The position numbers were made by a program, and so were the translations under genes. Under the pieces are notes generated by a model, which was given only the letters and a program-made list of their open reading frames with translations, was not told the origin of the DNA and did no database searches. Source: Topomyia yanbarensis (Eukaryota > Arthropoda > Insecta > Diptera > Culicidae). Taken from it: a stretch of 64,000 nucleotides of DNA. Each line of letters opens with the position of its first letter. The stretch's first letter is position 1. Positions 23,484 through 35,639 of the stretch are shown one piece after another. Where the stretch lies: positions 403,513,037 to 403,577,036 of the forward strand of contig NC_080672.1 in the NCBI RefSeq assembly GCF_030247195.1, in the 5' to 3' direction.

Positions 23484-24414
23484 TTAAGAACTAGTCAATT
23501 CCTTCCTGATCGTAAAAATTTTGGGCGTTTTCCTGCATTGAGCATATGCAAATTTGTGCTGTTTTCCATCGATTAAGGGAATTCTCAGATTGATATCTGA
23601 GCTGCATTCCAAGTGCTGAGCATTGGAATCACTGCTGATAATGAAATCAAAACTCGGGTTTGCCTCAATACGATACAGCTCTTTCGAAACCACCAGAAGG
23701 TGATGATAATGTATACGGCAGATATACCGAACAATAGACGTATTTCCAGTCTATGAAATTAACAGTCTGATTGACTGTCAGAGCAAAAATATCGCGAGCG
23801 GTGTGCTTGGATATGAGGCATGCGTTAATATTTCCAAGTATGTACGCACGAGACACTTCACGTGGATTTTTCATGCCGGTTTTGATGAAAGCAACAAAGA
23901 GAAGATTTTTTTTTCTGCGTTGGCTCTAGAATTTTTTTCATTTCGACTATAGAGGTTTTAGCCTTAAATTCACCTCTAGAAAAATCTCTAACCCTATATG
24001 CAGGTTTGGGATTCGAACCCAGGTGAGCTGCGTACAAGGCAATCGATTTACCAACTACGCTACGCTTACTAAGAAGCTGAAAATCAAAGATTTTTTTCAG
24101 AAATAAGTCGATACCCGTTGTTCTCTTGTTTGTCCATTTCAAACATAATTACAGTTAGACCATGATATTTTGTATATATCATCGTCACTGATATCTAACA
24201 ATAATATTGAAAAAGCAAACCACACAAATGATTGTTTACAGTCTGAACTTGCCAGAGGACACAAATGTAAAAAGAGCCAATCACCAACTGCTAACACCAT
24301 AAATCCTGTTCCGACGTCGATGAACAAGGACACAACATGGTTTCCGGAAATCTTGGCTTCATATTGCGCCCCACTAGGAAATTGTTTGTTTACTGTTGGA
24401 ATATCAATTGTCAC
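23484..24414 (-). pseudogene. Unrecognised broken reading frames with a SINE inserted
   Basis: Three minus-strand frames follow one another: 24414-24139 (91 codons, partly hydrophobic, ending ISWSNCNYV), 23874-23665 (69 codons, TVNQTVNFIDWKYVYC) and 23693-23484 (69 codons, LIDGKQHKFAYAQCRKTPK). The last two overlap with a frameshift near 23690. The SINE at 23934-24068 separates the first from the others. The composition looks more protein-like than neighbouring chance frames, with two hydrophobic stretches in the first. I cannot name a family, and the frames may be chance; if real, this is a dead gene or transposon piece. Confidence 0.25.
23934..24068 (-). mobile_element. tRNA-derived SINE (Feilai-like)
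   Basis: Minus-strand copy. Box A TAGCGTAGTTG is at about 24065-24055, box B GGTTCGAATCC at about 24018-24008, and the tail TATAGTCGAAATGAAAAAAA at its 3' end. Near full length and only moderately diverged. Confidence 0.85.
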
Positions 24415-27400
24415 CTACTTCAGCCCGCAATTAGTGAATTCATTTTATCATTGTTCAGTTATCTTACAGTTACCGTACATGTACTTTCCATTCGTTCGTT
24501 CCGGCTGAGATATCAACAACCTGAACATAACGGGTGCAGAGCCCATTCACCACAGGCAACCTTCTGAATCGAAGCGCATTTTGGACCCCGTTTTAACTTT
24601 TATATTGCCTTCTTCCGGTATAGTAGTGCTGCCAACCACGGTATCTATGCAGTAATCGTGAATAAATAGGGTACAGACCAATAACTATATCAATATAGAT
24701 AAAGCCTACTAAGGTGCGATACGGTTGCCGGCATCGCCGTTACTCTCATTCCACCCTTCTTTACTTCTCTTGCGGGACTTCCATCCGTACATCGTTCGCT
24801 CTCTGCACTAAGACTGCGCATGATGTAGTTTGAGCTTTACAGCTGACTTACAACACAACTACCATATATCAAACCACAACGACGACGACGACGATGATGA
24901 TGATGGTGATGACACAGCTAAATAGAAAAACTATGTCGTGACCCATTTTCAAAGCATTTAGTCGAGGTTGTTTCGTTCGGTTTGATTTTACTTTTACGGC
25001 CACTGTGAGCTGCTTCCCACTCGACATGCCTGCCATCTGGTTCAATTACGTGTTAGTAGCATATGTCGAATGTTTTAACCTAGCTTACTGGTCGGAACGC
25101 TAATTTTCCTATTGACTCACACTCGAGTGATAGTGATAGTAACAGTTTCGAGTTTAAAGAAACCATTCGTATCGGCGGAACACAACTCACCGATACACGA
25201 TTCATTTCCCTGCCTGCCATCAACTCAGCCCGTGCCAGAGATGCATAATTTTGAATAAACAATGTACACACGACCTATTTATGAACAAGCCTCCTCTCCC
25301 TGACCTGTTGGGCGGCAGACGGCCACAATCCACATGTCGGCTATGACCTTAATTGGAAAACCATCATTACAGTAGCCGCCAGGCTTCCGGCTTTTCTCGT
25401 TTCCACGCCCGTTCGCCTGCGGCGGCCAAGGTATAGGAGGAGAATGCACGGGCGCATAACCATTTTGCTCCATCGTTCATTCGTTCGTTTCTACATCTAC
25501 ACGAGGTACTACACAACGACTGGAGTACGAACGGCTAGTTCATTGAGAAAATGTCGGCTCAACGTCTTGTTATTGTGCGGTGACCTCAGCAAGCAACACC
25601 AGATGGGTGTTGGTTCGGTCCGGACTTCGGTTCGTGCTGCAACATAGATCGATTTGAATTTCAAATGGGTTCCCTCGAGGTTCTTACTAATGGATCGGCT
25701 GCAACCGATGAATGTTTTGTGCTCTTCCCCCGTCTTCCTGCGTTAGGCGTTTTATGGTCACCCCGTCGTACACTGCCCTGTTTTGATACACCCTGTATCA
25801 AGCCGGGAATTAATGACATACCAGGCGGTCCAATGTAGAGCGTATTTACGTACAACTAGACATAGAAAAAGACCTCTTGGCGAGAAGTAGGTCAGCGACG
25901 AATGAATGAAGAAATGTGTGGTACAGAAATGGAAACTCAATGCTCAGTTTCGAACAGATTGTGCTTCAACGGAAATCACCAGCTGTTTACATTAGTTAGT
26001 ATTTCAAAAAATCCTTACTGTTCGGTAATTAAATCAGTACAGTGATAGGATAGCAATATATTTTATAAATTCACTTTCCATACGATTGCAATACATACAC
26101 CTTTCACATCTCACAAAATGAAGTTTAATAAATCATGGTGGGCGTTTGTGGAGGTATCTGAACTCAATAATCTCCCCGTCAGTCTCTTAAAACTGTAGAC
26201 CTCTCGCCACAGTATGTAGTATGTAGTAATTCACCTTGGCCACCTTTCCCAGACTCCGTCGGTCGATCTCGAATGCGAAAAAATAAACCCAGACACACTC
26301 GAACCCGGAACTTGCCCCCTGGCGTGTATTTAAACCCAGCCGCTTACATTGGACACATGAAGTGAAGGTATCTGGTCTGGGAGGTAGCATTAAAAAATGT
26401 CTGACCGAAGAGGAAAAAAACATAAAAACTGGAATGCGTCTGGGGGCCTGGTCCTCACTGTGTCTAAATTTGGCTATGTGCGAAACCTCGAACTGTTTCG
26501 TCTATGTTTAGTTTCGTATCGAATTTATTCTCACGATTTTTGAATTGATTTTGATGAACTAGTCTCGCTATTTGAGCTGTAGGAATTCGGCAAGTGGAGG
26601 GGGGTCTGGCCGTATTTTTGATAGGGGCCCTGAATAGGTTTTTTTTATCGAACTACTCAAGCCGGATAACGGGATCCCCGTACATTGCGCAGAGTCACGT
26701 TAGTCGTTAGGTTTGTAGTAACAGAGCAGTCACATCCACATCGGACAACCTATTAACGCTGGTAGAAATGGGAAATTCCAATTACGACCGGCATATTGAG
26801 TAACAATCGACTAATGCTGGCAAAAGGTTGCGATTTTGATTTGCAAAGTGAGAGTTCCTCAAGATAAAGTTGGGATCGATTGCTTTCGAAAGTTGAAACA
26901 CCATAGCATTAAGAAGATGTTTGAGCACTGGAACTGTTATGATTGCTTTTGCTGTAGCCTTCGAGTACCATGACGGGGAATGACAATGTACGTTGTACCA
27001 TCCTTTCGTATTTTCCTGTTCTTCCCATCGCTTCGATTTTGCAATCCAAGTAGATAGGTGACTATTGAGAAAAATGGAGAATAATCGATCTTGGAGAAAT
27101 TGGGGAACGGATAAAATCATTGGTCAACTTTCGAACAGTCTGACTAATCTACGTGAAAGGTAACAAATAACGGACGCAACTTTCTGGCTATGAAATGCGG
27201 CGTCATTCGTCACTGATTAATCGCTCAGTCTTCCGTCGTGATGCAAAGATTGTGATCTACTTTCGCTTTCGAGGTTAATTTTGCTGGCTTTGCATACTAA
27301 TATGGCCCGCGCACGACTTGAGCTTTTTTGCTGATATCCGAGATAAATGCGTTGTGACCATTATTAAAGGTTTCTTTTTCATTTCTAATAATCGAATTGC

Positions 27401-27454
27401 TCTATTATCAAAAAGATACTCAAAATTATTGCCGCCAAGAAATATTACCGACAG
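24415..27454. other. Mostly single-copy-looking non-coding DNA
   Basis: No repeat family of this window and no recognisable protein over about 3 kb. The 24600-25650 part is relatively G+C-rich. A mixed (ACG)n/(ATG)n microsatellite lies at 24878-24913. Function not apparent. Confidence 0.4.
24878..24913 (+). repeat. (ACG)n(ATG)n microsatellite
   Basis: About five ACG units pass into four or more ATG units, with one GTG interruption. Confidence 0.85.
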
Positions 27455-28135
27455 AATTTTTATTTTCGAGAGTTGTCCTACTGGAGCTGTAGGCTATGGT
27501 CTCGACAGGGCTACCCGTTAGAATCATTCACTACAATTGCAGACGAGACGGGAAATGTCACTCACTAATACACTAATACACTGCCAATTGCAGCGGGCCT
27601 TGATTCTGAATATTATATTCATTGTGCGGTTCGGCTATGTGCGGCCGTATCATCGTTTAGGTGTACGATTCAAATGCTAGAAGAGAGTGAGTTCTTCCAT
27701 ATCACAAAAGTTCCCGGTCATGTCGCCATGGAACGTGTTGTCTAGTGGATATGAGTGTCATTTTTTTATTGGTCGAATTGAAGTCATGGGGCTAATCTAC
27801 TAGGACCGAGGGTAGAGATTGGCGGACATGACCGCTTCATGTTCGCGAGAACACGTGCGTTTGTAGGTTCAATCTTGAGACCGTTTTTGTAAATTTATAA
27901 GTGTTAAAACGTTCAGTCGTTAGTCACCGGAGTGTTTTCTTTTTCGCGAGACCACGGGCTTTGGTGTGCGTGAATTATCGCGAAGGTCTTAGGCGTTTGT
28001 ATGTTAACGTGCTGAATGGTAGGAGAGAGTGAGATTCCTCGTATCACTAAAGTATTTGGTCATGTTGCCATGTTTCAGTGTTGTTTAGTGGATATGAGCT
28101 TCACGAAAAAACTCACACGAATTGGCCCAACTAAC
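27455..28135 (-). mobile_element. Element D copy 4, 3' half
   Basis: Minus strand. The 3' end is at about 27460 (TTTTCGAGAGTTGTCCTACT), followed inward by the 3' module (GCAGACGAGACGGGAAATG) and more than one truncated tandem unit (TCCCGGTCATGTCGCCATGG; GTGTTGTCTAGTGGATATG at about 27737, and a second at about 28080). The A-run is short and interrupted (AAAATAAAAA). 5'-truncated at about 28135. Confidence 0.75.
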
Positions 28136-28593
28136 CGAATACTTCTGTACTCTGCGACGAATCCGTCCCGAGAAGGCTACAACTGTTACGGAGCTAGTAA
28201 ACAACCCAACCGAAGACTTAAACAATAAACATTGACCAGAACCAGTGCCCGTGACCCGTAGGACCAGGTGCTGACGAAATTCGATGAATGTGTTTCGATC
28301 GACAATGAAACTGATGTGATAACCGGATTCAAACAAATCCCGTGGCTCAAACTAATTCTACAAGGCTTCCGCTCGCGACAATGTTCCTGACAGAAAAACA
28401 TTTACTTTCGCAGATAAGTTTGTAAATAAAAATATGATTTGGCAAGGGATTTGTTCCTGTGGCAATAATATGTTTCTAATATGGAGTATATCTTCTCATC
28501 TCGCACAAAGCAGAAACAAACATAAAATCGCTGCATTATAGCCACCAGGGAAGCAAAAAAGCGCTTTGTTCGACATCCAGTGCACAAACAGTA
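28136..28593. other. Unassigned sequence
   Basis: No recognised gene or repeat. Confidence 0.4.
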
Positions 28594-29300
28594 TTGTGTT
28601 GTTGGGCTGCGCAGTGGAAGTCAGGTAAAAAACTAAGAGATGACACTATTTCGATTGATTTTACGAAAATTCGTGTTAGATCCACAGTTCATGAGATAGA
28701 AGAACTATTAAGGGTTAAAATGGAGTTTAATCCCGCGGAAGTGATTTATATTCAGCTACACTACATAAATGTGTTCTGATTGTGTTTAAAAGTTCAAGCC
28801 AGGTAGAAAACATTATTGTGGAGAACAACATGCAACATGGCGTTGCATAAAATAACATCAGAACCAAGATCCTCATGTATATAGGACTTTGAAGAAACTT
28901 TTTCACCGCCATTTGTGTCGTGATAATGCTAGTGACTAAACCTATTCCTTCTTATTTGACAATCGAATATAAATCACCGATAGATGACGTACCGATAAGC
29001 AAACAACGCTGATCACATACCCCGGACAGACCCCTACATGCCAGTTCTGTAAGCAGACGGTCCACTACAAAAAACATGCGTCGAAGCAACTAGTCAAAAC
29101 TCTTCTACTACAGACAACTCTAACAAGTAGTCACCGACATTTACAGATAAACCACAAAAAGCCACCCAATCAACGAATGGCGAAGTGACAACGATTAAGA
29201 CTAGCACTTCCAAACCAACAGCCAACATCAGCAGTAAAGAAACAAACATCGGTGAAGACGGATTTACAAGTGACCTGTAAGAACAATAAGAAATCTGACC
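28594..29300 (+). pseudogene. LINE ORF1 (gag-like) relic
   Basis: Plus-strand pieces in changing frames look like ORF1 of a non-LTR retrotransposon: TVHEIEELLRVKMEF and VIYIQLHYINVF (about 28685-28775), VENNMQHG shortly after, KPIPSYLTIEYKSP (about 28938-28980), then QTTLITYPGQTPTCQFC and a zinc-knuckle-like CQFCKQTVHYKKH at 29039-29077. In the last, the fourth ligand of the CX2CX4HX4C pattern is Ala (GCG at 29078-29080). ORF1 proteins of this kind bind element RNA. Several frameshifts and stops; no RT follows. The fragment at 63830-64000 is homologous. Confidence 0.6.
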
Positions 29301-29725
29301 GTGAAGAACAAGGAAGCACTACCGTAATAATAATCTTATGATTCAATAGCCTAACGACCTGTTCAGGGTATCATCCAAACAATATGTGGAATCGTAGAAC
29401 TATATGGGTTAAAGTTCGGGTATAATAATTTTTTTATTAGGGTACCCATGAACAGCAAATGGCTCAAGCGCTTAAAGCTACAATAAAACGAACAGTACCG
29501 ACGGCTAATGCAACTAATGCTTCACCGCCAAGGAAGAAAATCTCAACACACAGCAGCAAACATCATCAATAAACTCCGGCAGACTGGCGTTTTTAGTGTT
29601 GCTTATTTTTGCTTATTGTAAAAAATTGAAAGATCCACGGCTTGGTTTAGCTAACGCTTTGAGCTGTACCAAAAAACTTTTTAAAAGCTCGTTTTTATAA
29701 TAAATAATACTATTAATTCAGAATA
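29301..29725. other. Unassigned sequence
   Basis: AC-rich then AT-rich. It may be decayed downstream sequence of the LINE ORF1, but I see no recognisable protein piece. Confidence 0.35.
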
Positions 29726-30179
29726 CAGTAAAGACCCGTTTTTATCATCCCCTTGGTGAATTTTTAGCTGATAAACCAGGGACATTGATAAAATCATTTA
29801 TTTTTCCGTCTTTTTAATTTTCTTTATTTTTCCGTCATTTATTTTGCCGTCTTTTTAATAAATCGAAGCTCTTAAAATATTCTTCTTTGGTCCTTAGATA
29901 TAGCCTCGCAACCTTTTCTATTCTAATTATTTACATTAAGTTCCCCTTAAGGGGGTCTAACAGTGCAAAATTTTAAAAAAATATTAATTTTTTTTATTTT
30001 TGCATTTTTTCGGATCTCTAAGATGAGAAATATATGCCCAAGAAAGGATTTACTCGAATTCAACTTGGTTCGTCTTCTAGAGCCCGTCAAACTACCAACT
30101 ATCATTTTTCATATGAAGCTGATAAAATTAGGTCAAATAGCTGATAAAATTGGGGGTAGATAAAATCGGGTCTCCACTG
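29726..30179 (-). mobile_element. F copy 1: Tc1/mariner-type MITE
   Basis: Starts CAGTAAAGACCCG after TA and ends CGGGTCTCCACTG before TA. The interior is the reverse complement of F copies 2 and 3, including CATATGAAGCTGATAAAAT and CCCCTTAAGGGGGTC. At 454 bp it is longer than copy 2 (382 bp), partly because of a local duplication of TTTATTTTTCCGTC-type words at about 29795-29855. No coding. Confidence 0.85.
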
Positions 30180-30859
30180 TAGCACAAATGGGAGCGCCAC
30201 CACATACGGATTTTACCCTTCCTTAGGTCTCATGATAGCCCTGTTACGTCCAATTTAAATCCACTGTAACTGATTTTTATAAGGCGATGGCCTCCACTTG
30301 CCTTCAATCAAAAGGGACAATGTTACCCTCAAGGAACCTGTTGAATAAATCTCACAAGCGTCTATTTTTAAAAGAGGTATATTATTCAACTAGCCGCATT
30401 CGATTCTTTCTAACCCCGGTGCGTTATTGTTGCATGACAAGATATCAAGTGAGAACTACACTATTGAAAGCGATGACTCGTTCCCGGTGTCTTAACACGG
30501 TGCGTAGGTTTTGTGTGCTGGCATAGAATCCTGATAGATCTCCTTGGCGAAAGCGAATTACCAGCGCTTTGAATATTCCACGCTCTCGATAGGCACTGTT
30601 TCGTGTCCCAAAGCATATTCATCAATGTTTCTCTCGATAACCTGTCAACGAACCGGTGCCAATGGTTGCGTTGTCTAGCTTATATCAAGCGCCTCATTGT
30701 CTTTTCTGACGTCGCGTACTTCTTGAAGTTCTCGGGTATTCTATCGTTCAGAAATGTTTTATAAATAGATACCTCATTCGCGTACACGTTACAGCATTCT
30801 TTCCCGTAACGGAGTAGGAGACCATCCGTGGGTGCTCGCGCCGGGACCTGATTTTACTG
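30180..30859. other. Unassigned sequence
   Basis: No recognised gene or repeat between the F MITE and the minisatellite. Confidence 0.4.
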
Positions 30860-31306
30860 GGAATTTGACGTTCAATTTTACGTGGAGCTTCACTTGGAAT
30901 TTAACGCAAAATTTCATGTGGAACTTCACGCGGTTTCTACCCAAAATTTAACGTTTATTTTTAACGAATTTCATGCGGATTTGCACGTTATATTACATCT
31001 GTAATTTTACACGGAATTTCACGTAGCATGCATAGCGGAATTTCACGTAGAATTTACCGCAAAATTGTGCGTAGAATTTTTCGCTCGCGCAATTTCGCGT
31101 GAAATTCCATGTGGAATTTCCGTGTGATTTCATGTTGAATTTAACACGGAGTTTTACATTAAATTACAAGTGGAATTTTACGTTGGATTTCATGAGGAAT
31201 TTCACGTGAAATTTCGCAAGGCATAGCACGTAGAATTTCACGTGAAATTTGACGCGGAATTTCGTGGGAAATTTCACGCTAAATTTAACATGGAATTTCA
31301 CGTGAT
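30860..31306 (+). repeat. Degenerate minisatellite of roughly 15-bp units
   Basis: About 30 imperfect units of the form (A)CGTGGAATTTCACG spread over about 447 bp. Many units are self-complementary (AATTTCACGTGAAATT), so the array can fold on itself. Units vary by one to four bases and small length changes. No coding frame. Confidence 0.85.
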
Positions 31307-32289
31307 TCGAAGATGATTTCATGATTCGCTGCAAGGAGAGGCCATTTTGCTGTCAACTGACTCAAAGAGAGCTGTGAAAATTTAGTTCACGGTGTCAGAT
31401 AATATCATTATCCAGTATTGCAAAAAAGGGAACACTGGAGGTTTTTGGTGTCACTAGAAGTGATGAGTACTCCTTGATGAAATGCAAATTTCCAAGTCAG
31501 GGAGCAACTTGCTTCGGCTTTAAACCAGCACTTCCATTGTATTTATTGATTGAAGGTGGAGCCCTCACCTAGAGGAACACCTTGGGATCCTTGCAAGGGA
31601 GTCTAAGGGGGAAAAGATTCGTCTTCTTCCTGCACGCGCCCAAGTTAACAAAAGATGTTTTCTCTTGTGGATTCGTAGGGATTTTCAAGGCGGTGCCTTT
31701 GTTCGGCATTTCTGCGTAAAAGCGCTTCGCATTTCCTCAAGGGAGCGCTCAATTTTATCTCGTCACTGTTTGTACGCAGGGCATGTTCTAAGATCCCCTC
31801 GTAGTAAATACACTTTTCACTATCTTTGCCGTAAAGGCCATCCTTCCCCTCGCATTTACCGCACTGTTTCTTACTGCCGCAACAGGTTTGCTCTGTGGCC
31901 TAACTATTTGGAATTCATGCAGTTCAAACTCTGTACAAACAGGCGAATAGGTAGATTAATCTTTTCAAGGATATATATTCGGAAAGAAAAAACCCGGCGA
32001 AGGTTTCCCTTAGTAAGTCTGATAGAGAGTAAGTTGTCTTGTTCTTCTCGATTTTTGCTTTTGCTTGCAGTGATGGGTCTTTAAAACAACCACCCCTGTA
32101 CTTCAACATGTGTTCGCTTTTCAGACCAGGTTTGGAGACCACGCCATCAATCTCTACTGCCGTTGCAGGTACATAGACAGTAATGCCTGGTCGAGGTTAT
32201 TCGCTATAAGACGTATCTTATCTGACTGAACACGTTATCTGAGTTATTGCCAAGTAGTGAGCAGTCACGTCCAGAAAATTTAGTAGAAT
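31307..32289 (-). other. Possible LINE gag remnant, uncertain
   Basis: On the minus strand, phrases such as LRTCPAYKQ followed by RDKIERSLKEMRSAFTQKC (about 31795-31705) have the feel of a LINE gag downstream of its zinc knuckles. Stops and frame changes are frequent and no knuckle is complete. The long plus-strand frame at 31665-32084 shows no domain. I treat the region as possible transposon debris only. Confidence 0.3.
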
Positions 32290-32560
32290 TTAGTGGTTAC
32301 TAGCTAATACCCATCGCGCGTTGTTGCGACACTCTGTGAAATAGGAGGAAAACACAATTTGTTCCAAAGCGCCATCTGGCGGGCAGATAATCTCCAACTA
32401 TTAGCACACAAACACGCCCCATACCAAATAGCTACTGTGTGCAAATTTTTACGGAAATCGGTTAAGCCGTTTAGGAGTCTATAAATCATATACATTCAAA
32501 CTTTGACTTTTATATATATAGAAGATAGAAGATAGATAGATAGAAGATAGATTGGTCTAC
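32290..32560 (+). mobile_element. LINE/SINE 3' end with microsatellite tail
   Basis: Contains TAGCTAATACCCATCGCGCG, then ATCGGTTAAGCCGTTTAGGA and CTTTTATATATATAGA, a 3'-end arrangement common in insect RTE-like LINEs and their SINEs. It ends in (AGAT)n/(AGA)n repeats at about 32518-32553. Only the 3' end is present. The clade is a guess from memory. Confidence 0.6.
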
Positions 32561-34640
32561 ATGGAAAGTAATGTGAGACACAGGGAAATCAGGGACCATG
32601 TTGATATAAGGTGGTTTTTTGCACTCAGATACTATGGCAGAGCGTTGTGCAAACGTAAGTTGATTTTAATTTCACGGAAGGTGTGCGAGGAAACAAAATC
32701 TGTTACCTATCTTTACTAACGATGATTATCCTGCTCCAGCTAGAACAATGTACTGGATTTAGTGCCAGCACCAGCAGATCAGCGACAAACGAAACAAACC
32801 AAGGTTGCCTGAACTGAACTGAATGCGCCGAACACCACAGTGAGAGCAGAACGATTTGCAACGGTCAAATATTCGGAAACGAAATTGATTAAAACCAGTT
32901 TTGCGCATGAAGGGAAAAAACCTGTAACTAAAATAGGCGCTAGCTTAATCCATATCTAAGTTAGTGTCGGAATCTGATGACACGAAGTCAAAGCGCAAAT
33001 TCCATAACTAATTTCTTCAAATGAATTTGTCTTACGTTGTCTACTACTACCTTAACTAATTCTTGGATCGGGTCATTGTTTTTCGTTCCTCACGGAGGCC
33101 AACTCCTTTATAATATCTTCATTCGCTACAGCAGTCTTGCTGCCACTAATAAGTACCCAAAGTGTCAATTCCAACTCTCATTTCCACCTGCACAGCGTGA
33201 ACAATATCATTCATGGTCTAACATACGCGCGTGTGCATCCCCATTACCAACCGCCAGCTTGCTTCAATGGACATGCATATGTGCAGATCCCCATTCACCA
33301 CCACACATAGACACATGCTACATAGTAGCATGTCGAGGACAGACCTAGTGACTCAAACAGATAGTGGAATGCTTGATGGTTTGCCCTAGATTCGACGAGT
33401 GAGCTAAATGCAACACATAATAGTCAGTGTCAGTTCGCAACCGTTCGTTGAATAGTTCCTAGGACCGGTCCGACCACTGCCGAACATTGCATTGCTTTGG
33501 CAGGCAGACTAGTGCAAGAGCAAACTCTACATAGCTCGGGATGGGGGTGGAAATACAAATTAAAAATCTGCTCTTCTGCTGCGCTGATCCAATACGGCGG
33601 CGGCAAACATACACTTACACTTTGGTTAGGTAAAGTACCTACATAGCAGAGTTCGAGAGAAAATAGTGATATGCCTACTCGGTCCGGTCCGACTCTGCTA
33701 TGCGCGTACCGGTTGGTCGGTGCATAGGCGAGAGCGTGCCGCTATAAGGAAATCGAGGTGTTCCAGTTTCGGGGTTTATATAACCTGCTTGTTGCGGTTG
33801 GTCTGCAGAAAGAAAAAAAACCGTTCTCTCTTTCTCTAGGTCTCAGGCACCGGCAACGGTGTTTATCTTTTCTCTTTCATTGGTGTTGTCTATGCCGGTC
33901 TCGAAGGTACCAGCTAACGTCAATAGAATATCTCGGAGCCGCCGCAATGTTTGGCTTGCAATGACACTCAGCCAGCCAAACGGTGACGAATCTGCGGAGC
34001 CGCTTGGTTTGCTGCAGTGCTGTAGGCTGTGGAATGCTGTCCCATCGCAGGACAGGTTTCGGTGTTCTGGTTAATAGACAAGCTGACTTTGTGAACTAGT
34101 TTTGCTGCAGCACGACGGCGCGCGTGCTTGCATAAATAGCTTGCTCAGTCAGTGCCACACTCCTATATGGGACAGCACCGGTACATGAAGTGTTTACGAT
34201 GGAATTGCTTTTATCAGTAGCGAACGTGATAAATGATGCAGATTTATTAGACCTAAACGAGTTTTGATTGCAACCGGTCTGTTAGGATTATCTGAATGGA
34301 TTACTGATTATTGACTCTGTAATTAATTTCTCTTTTTTCTCTCATTTCGTTACAGGTAAGTTGAAACTACCCACTGGTCTCAGATCTGGATCGCTAAGCA
34401 AGTAGGAAGCATTTAATGAATTCCATTAGTGTTATTACCTATTTCAGCCTATTTCAGCATGACCGGTACCGGGTTGGTCTCCCGGTCATTAAAAATTGAT
34501 TTAAAATAACCCACTAAGGTTTTTAATCCGCAGTCAATGAGTGAAACATGAAACTACTTCATTCTAGTACATGTTCTTGCGAAGAGGGTAGAAGTGAAGG
34601 GATTATCATGTCAAATCAGCTGCTGCAGGGAATTCATTTA
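32561..34640. other. Single-copy-looking region around the splice-like site
   Basis: No repeat of this window occurs here. G+C-rich stretches at 33200-34150 include TATA-like words (TATATAACC at about 33778, CATAAATAGC at about 34130) and TCAGT initiator-like words, but spacing does not make a convincing core promoter. Holds the recursive-splice-like junction at 34355/34356. Confidence 0.4.
34322..34361 (+). promoter_or_regulatory. Candidate recursive splice site (ratchet point)
   Basis: A strong pyrimidine tract (TTTCTCTTTTTTCTCTCATT) leads to TTACAG, immediately followed by GTAAGT. The acceptor AG is at 34354-34355 and the donor GT at 34356-34357, leaving no exon between them. This is the arrangement of ratchet points in long fly introns. 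Branch-like words (ACTGATT) lie 40-60 bases upstream. The strand would be plus. Chance is not excluded from sequence alone. Confidence 0.45.
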
Positions 34641-35635
34641 AATTTAAATTGTTTTAGTTTTGTATTATATAATTATGCCCATAATATTGACATTAATATG
34701 GTCGATCTAATTAACCGATTTTAACGATCTAACAAGCAATGAAATTATCGTAATACACAGATTTTTCATATTTTCCCGATTCGAAAGTGTTATTATTTTG
34801 TATATTTTTTAACAATTGCTTAAAATAACAAATAAAATAGGTGTTTTGGACCTCATTTTTGTCAAAAATCCTCATATACTATTTTTAGTACCTAACAACA
34901 TGCTGTCGAGGAAAAAGTGCCCCACAATTCGTAACTAAGTGATTCCACGCCAAACTACGCCGCGTACGGATTTCGAATAACGGGTTGAAGACCTAAACAG
35001 CTTGCGTTGCCGCGACCCTGCATGGACCAACATGGTTGTTGCAGCTTTTGTAGCATCATCAAACGAGAATGAAATCGCGCCAAGCAAGTGTGGTAAACGT
35101 TTATTCAGTCTATAACTTCGAATTCATAGTGATGACATGTATCTATTTATACATCGATCGATTGAAATTAATGCAGACCACAATTCACATAAGAAAGTTT
35201 TTTGGAACTGTAGCCGATATCAATTGCAATCGACTTCTGTATTAGAATATGCAGCACGCCACATCGAACGCCAAGTTCTCTACTAAATAAGCGAAATTTC
35301 TGTTTTCCTAATTATTTTCATGATTATTTTTAAAGAATATAAAATTGTTATTTTAACATTCGATTGGTTCGACCCTTTTCGAAATATGTTGCACAAATTT
35401 TTTACACGGCTTTTTATAGACGGTTTTTTTGCCGATTTTCCTAATAAACACAGTTCTTTTCAATGTTATTCTTTGCAAGAATTTCGCATTTAATACGGTT
35501 TTTGCATTTATTCAAACTTTTCGAATGCAATAGTTTTTCGAAAAAGTGGAAAAGACGGACCTTAAACATTCTTTATGGCTTACACTTCAACAATATGGGA
35601 ATTTAACTATTTTCGGAATGGGTTCCATTCGTCGA
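34641..35635. other. AT-rich unassigned sequence
   Basis: Runs of A/T and no recognised gene. TTTTGGACCTCATTTTTG near 34850 loosely resembles ATTTTGGATCTCATATTTGC near 46850, so an old shared repeat is possible. Confidence 0.35.
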
Positions 35636-35639
35636 TCCC

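Noticed and set aside
34125..34165. CATAAATAGC with TCAGT as a TATA/initiator promoter
   Set aside because: The spacing is about 15-20 bases, too short for a TATA box and its start site, and there is no downstream exon.
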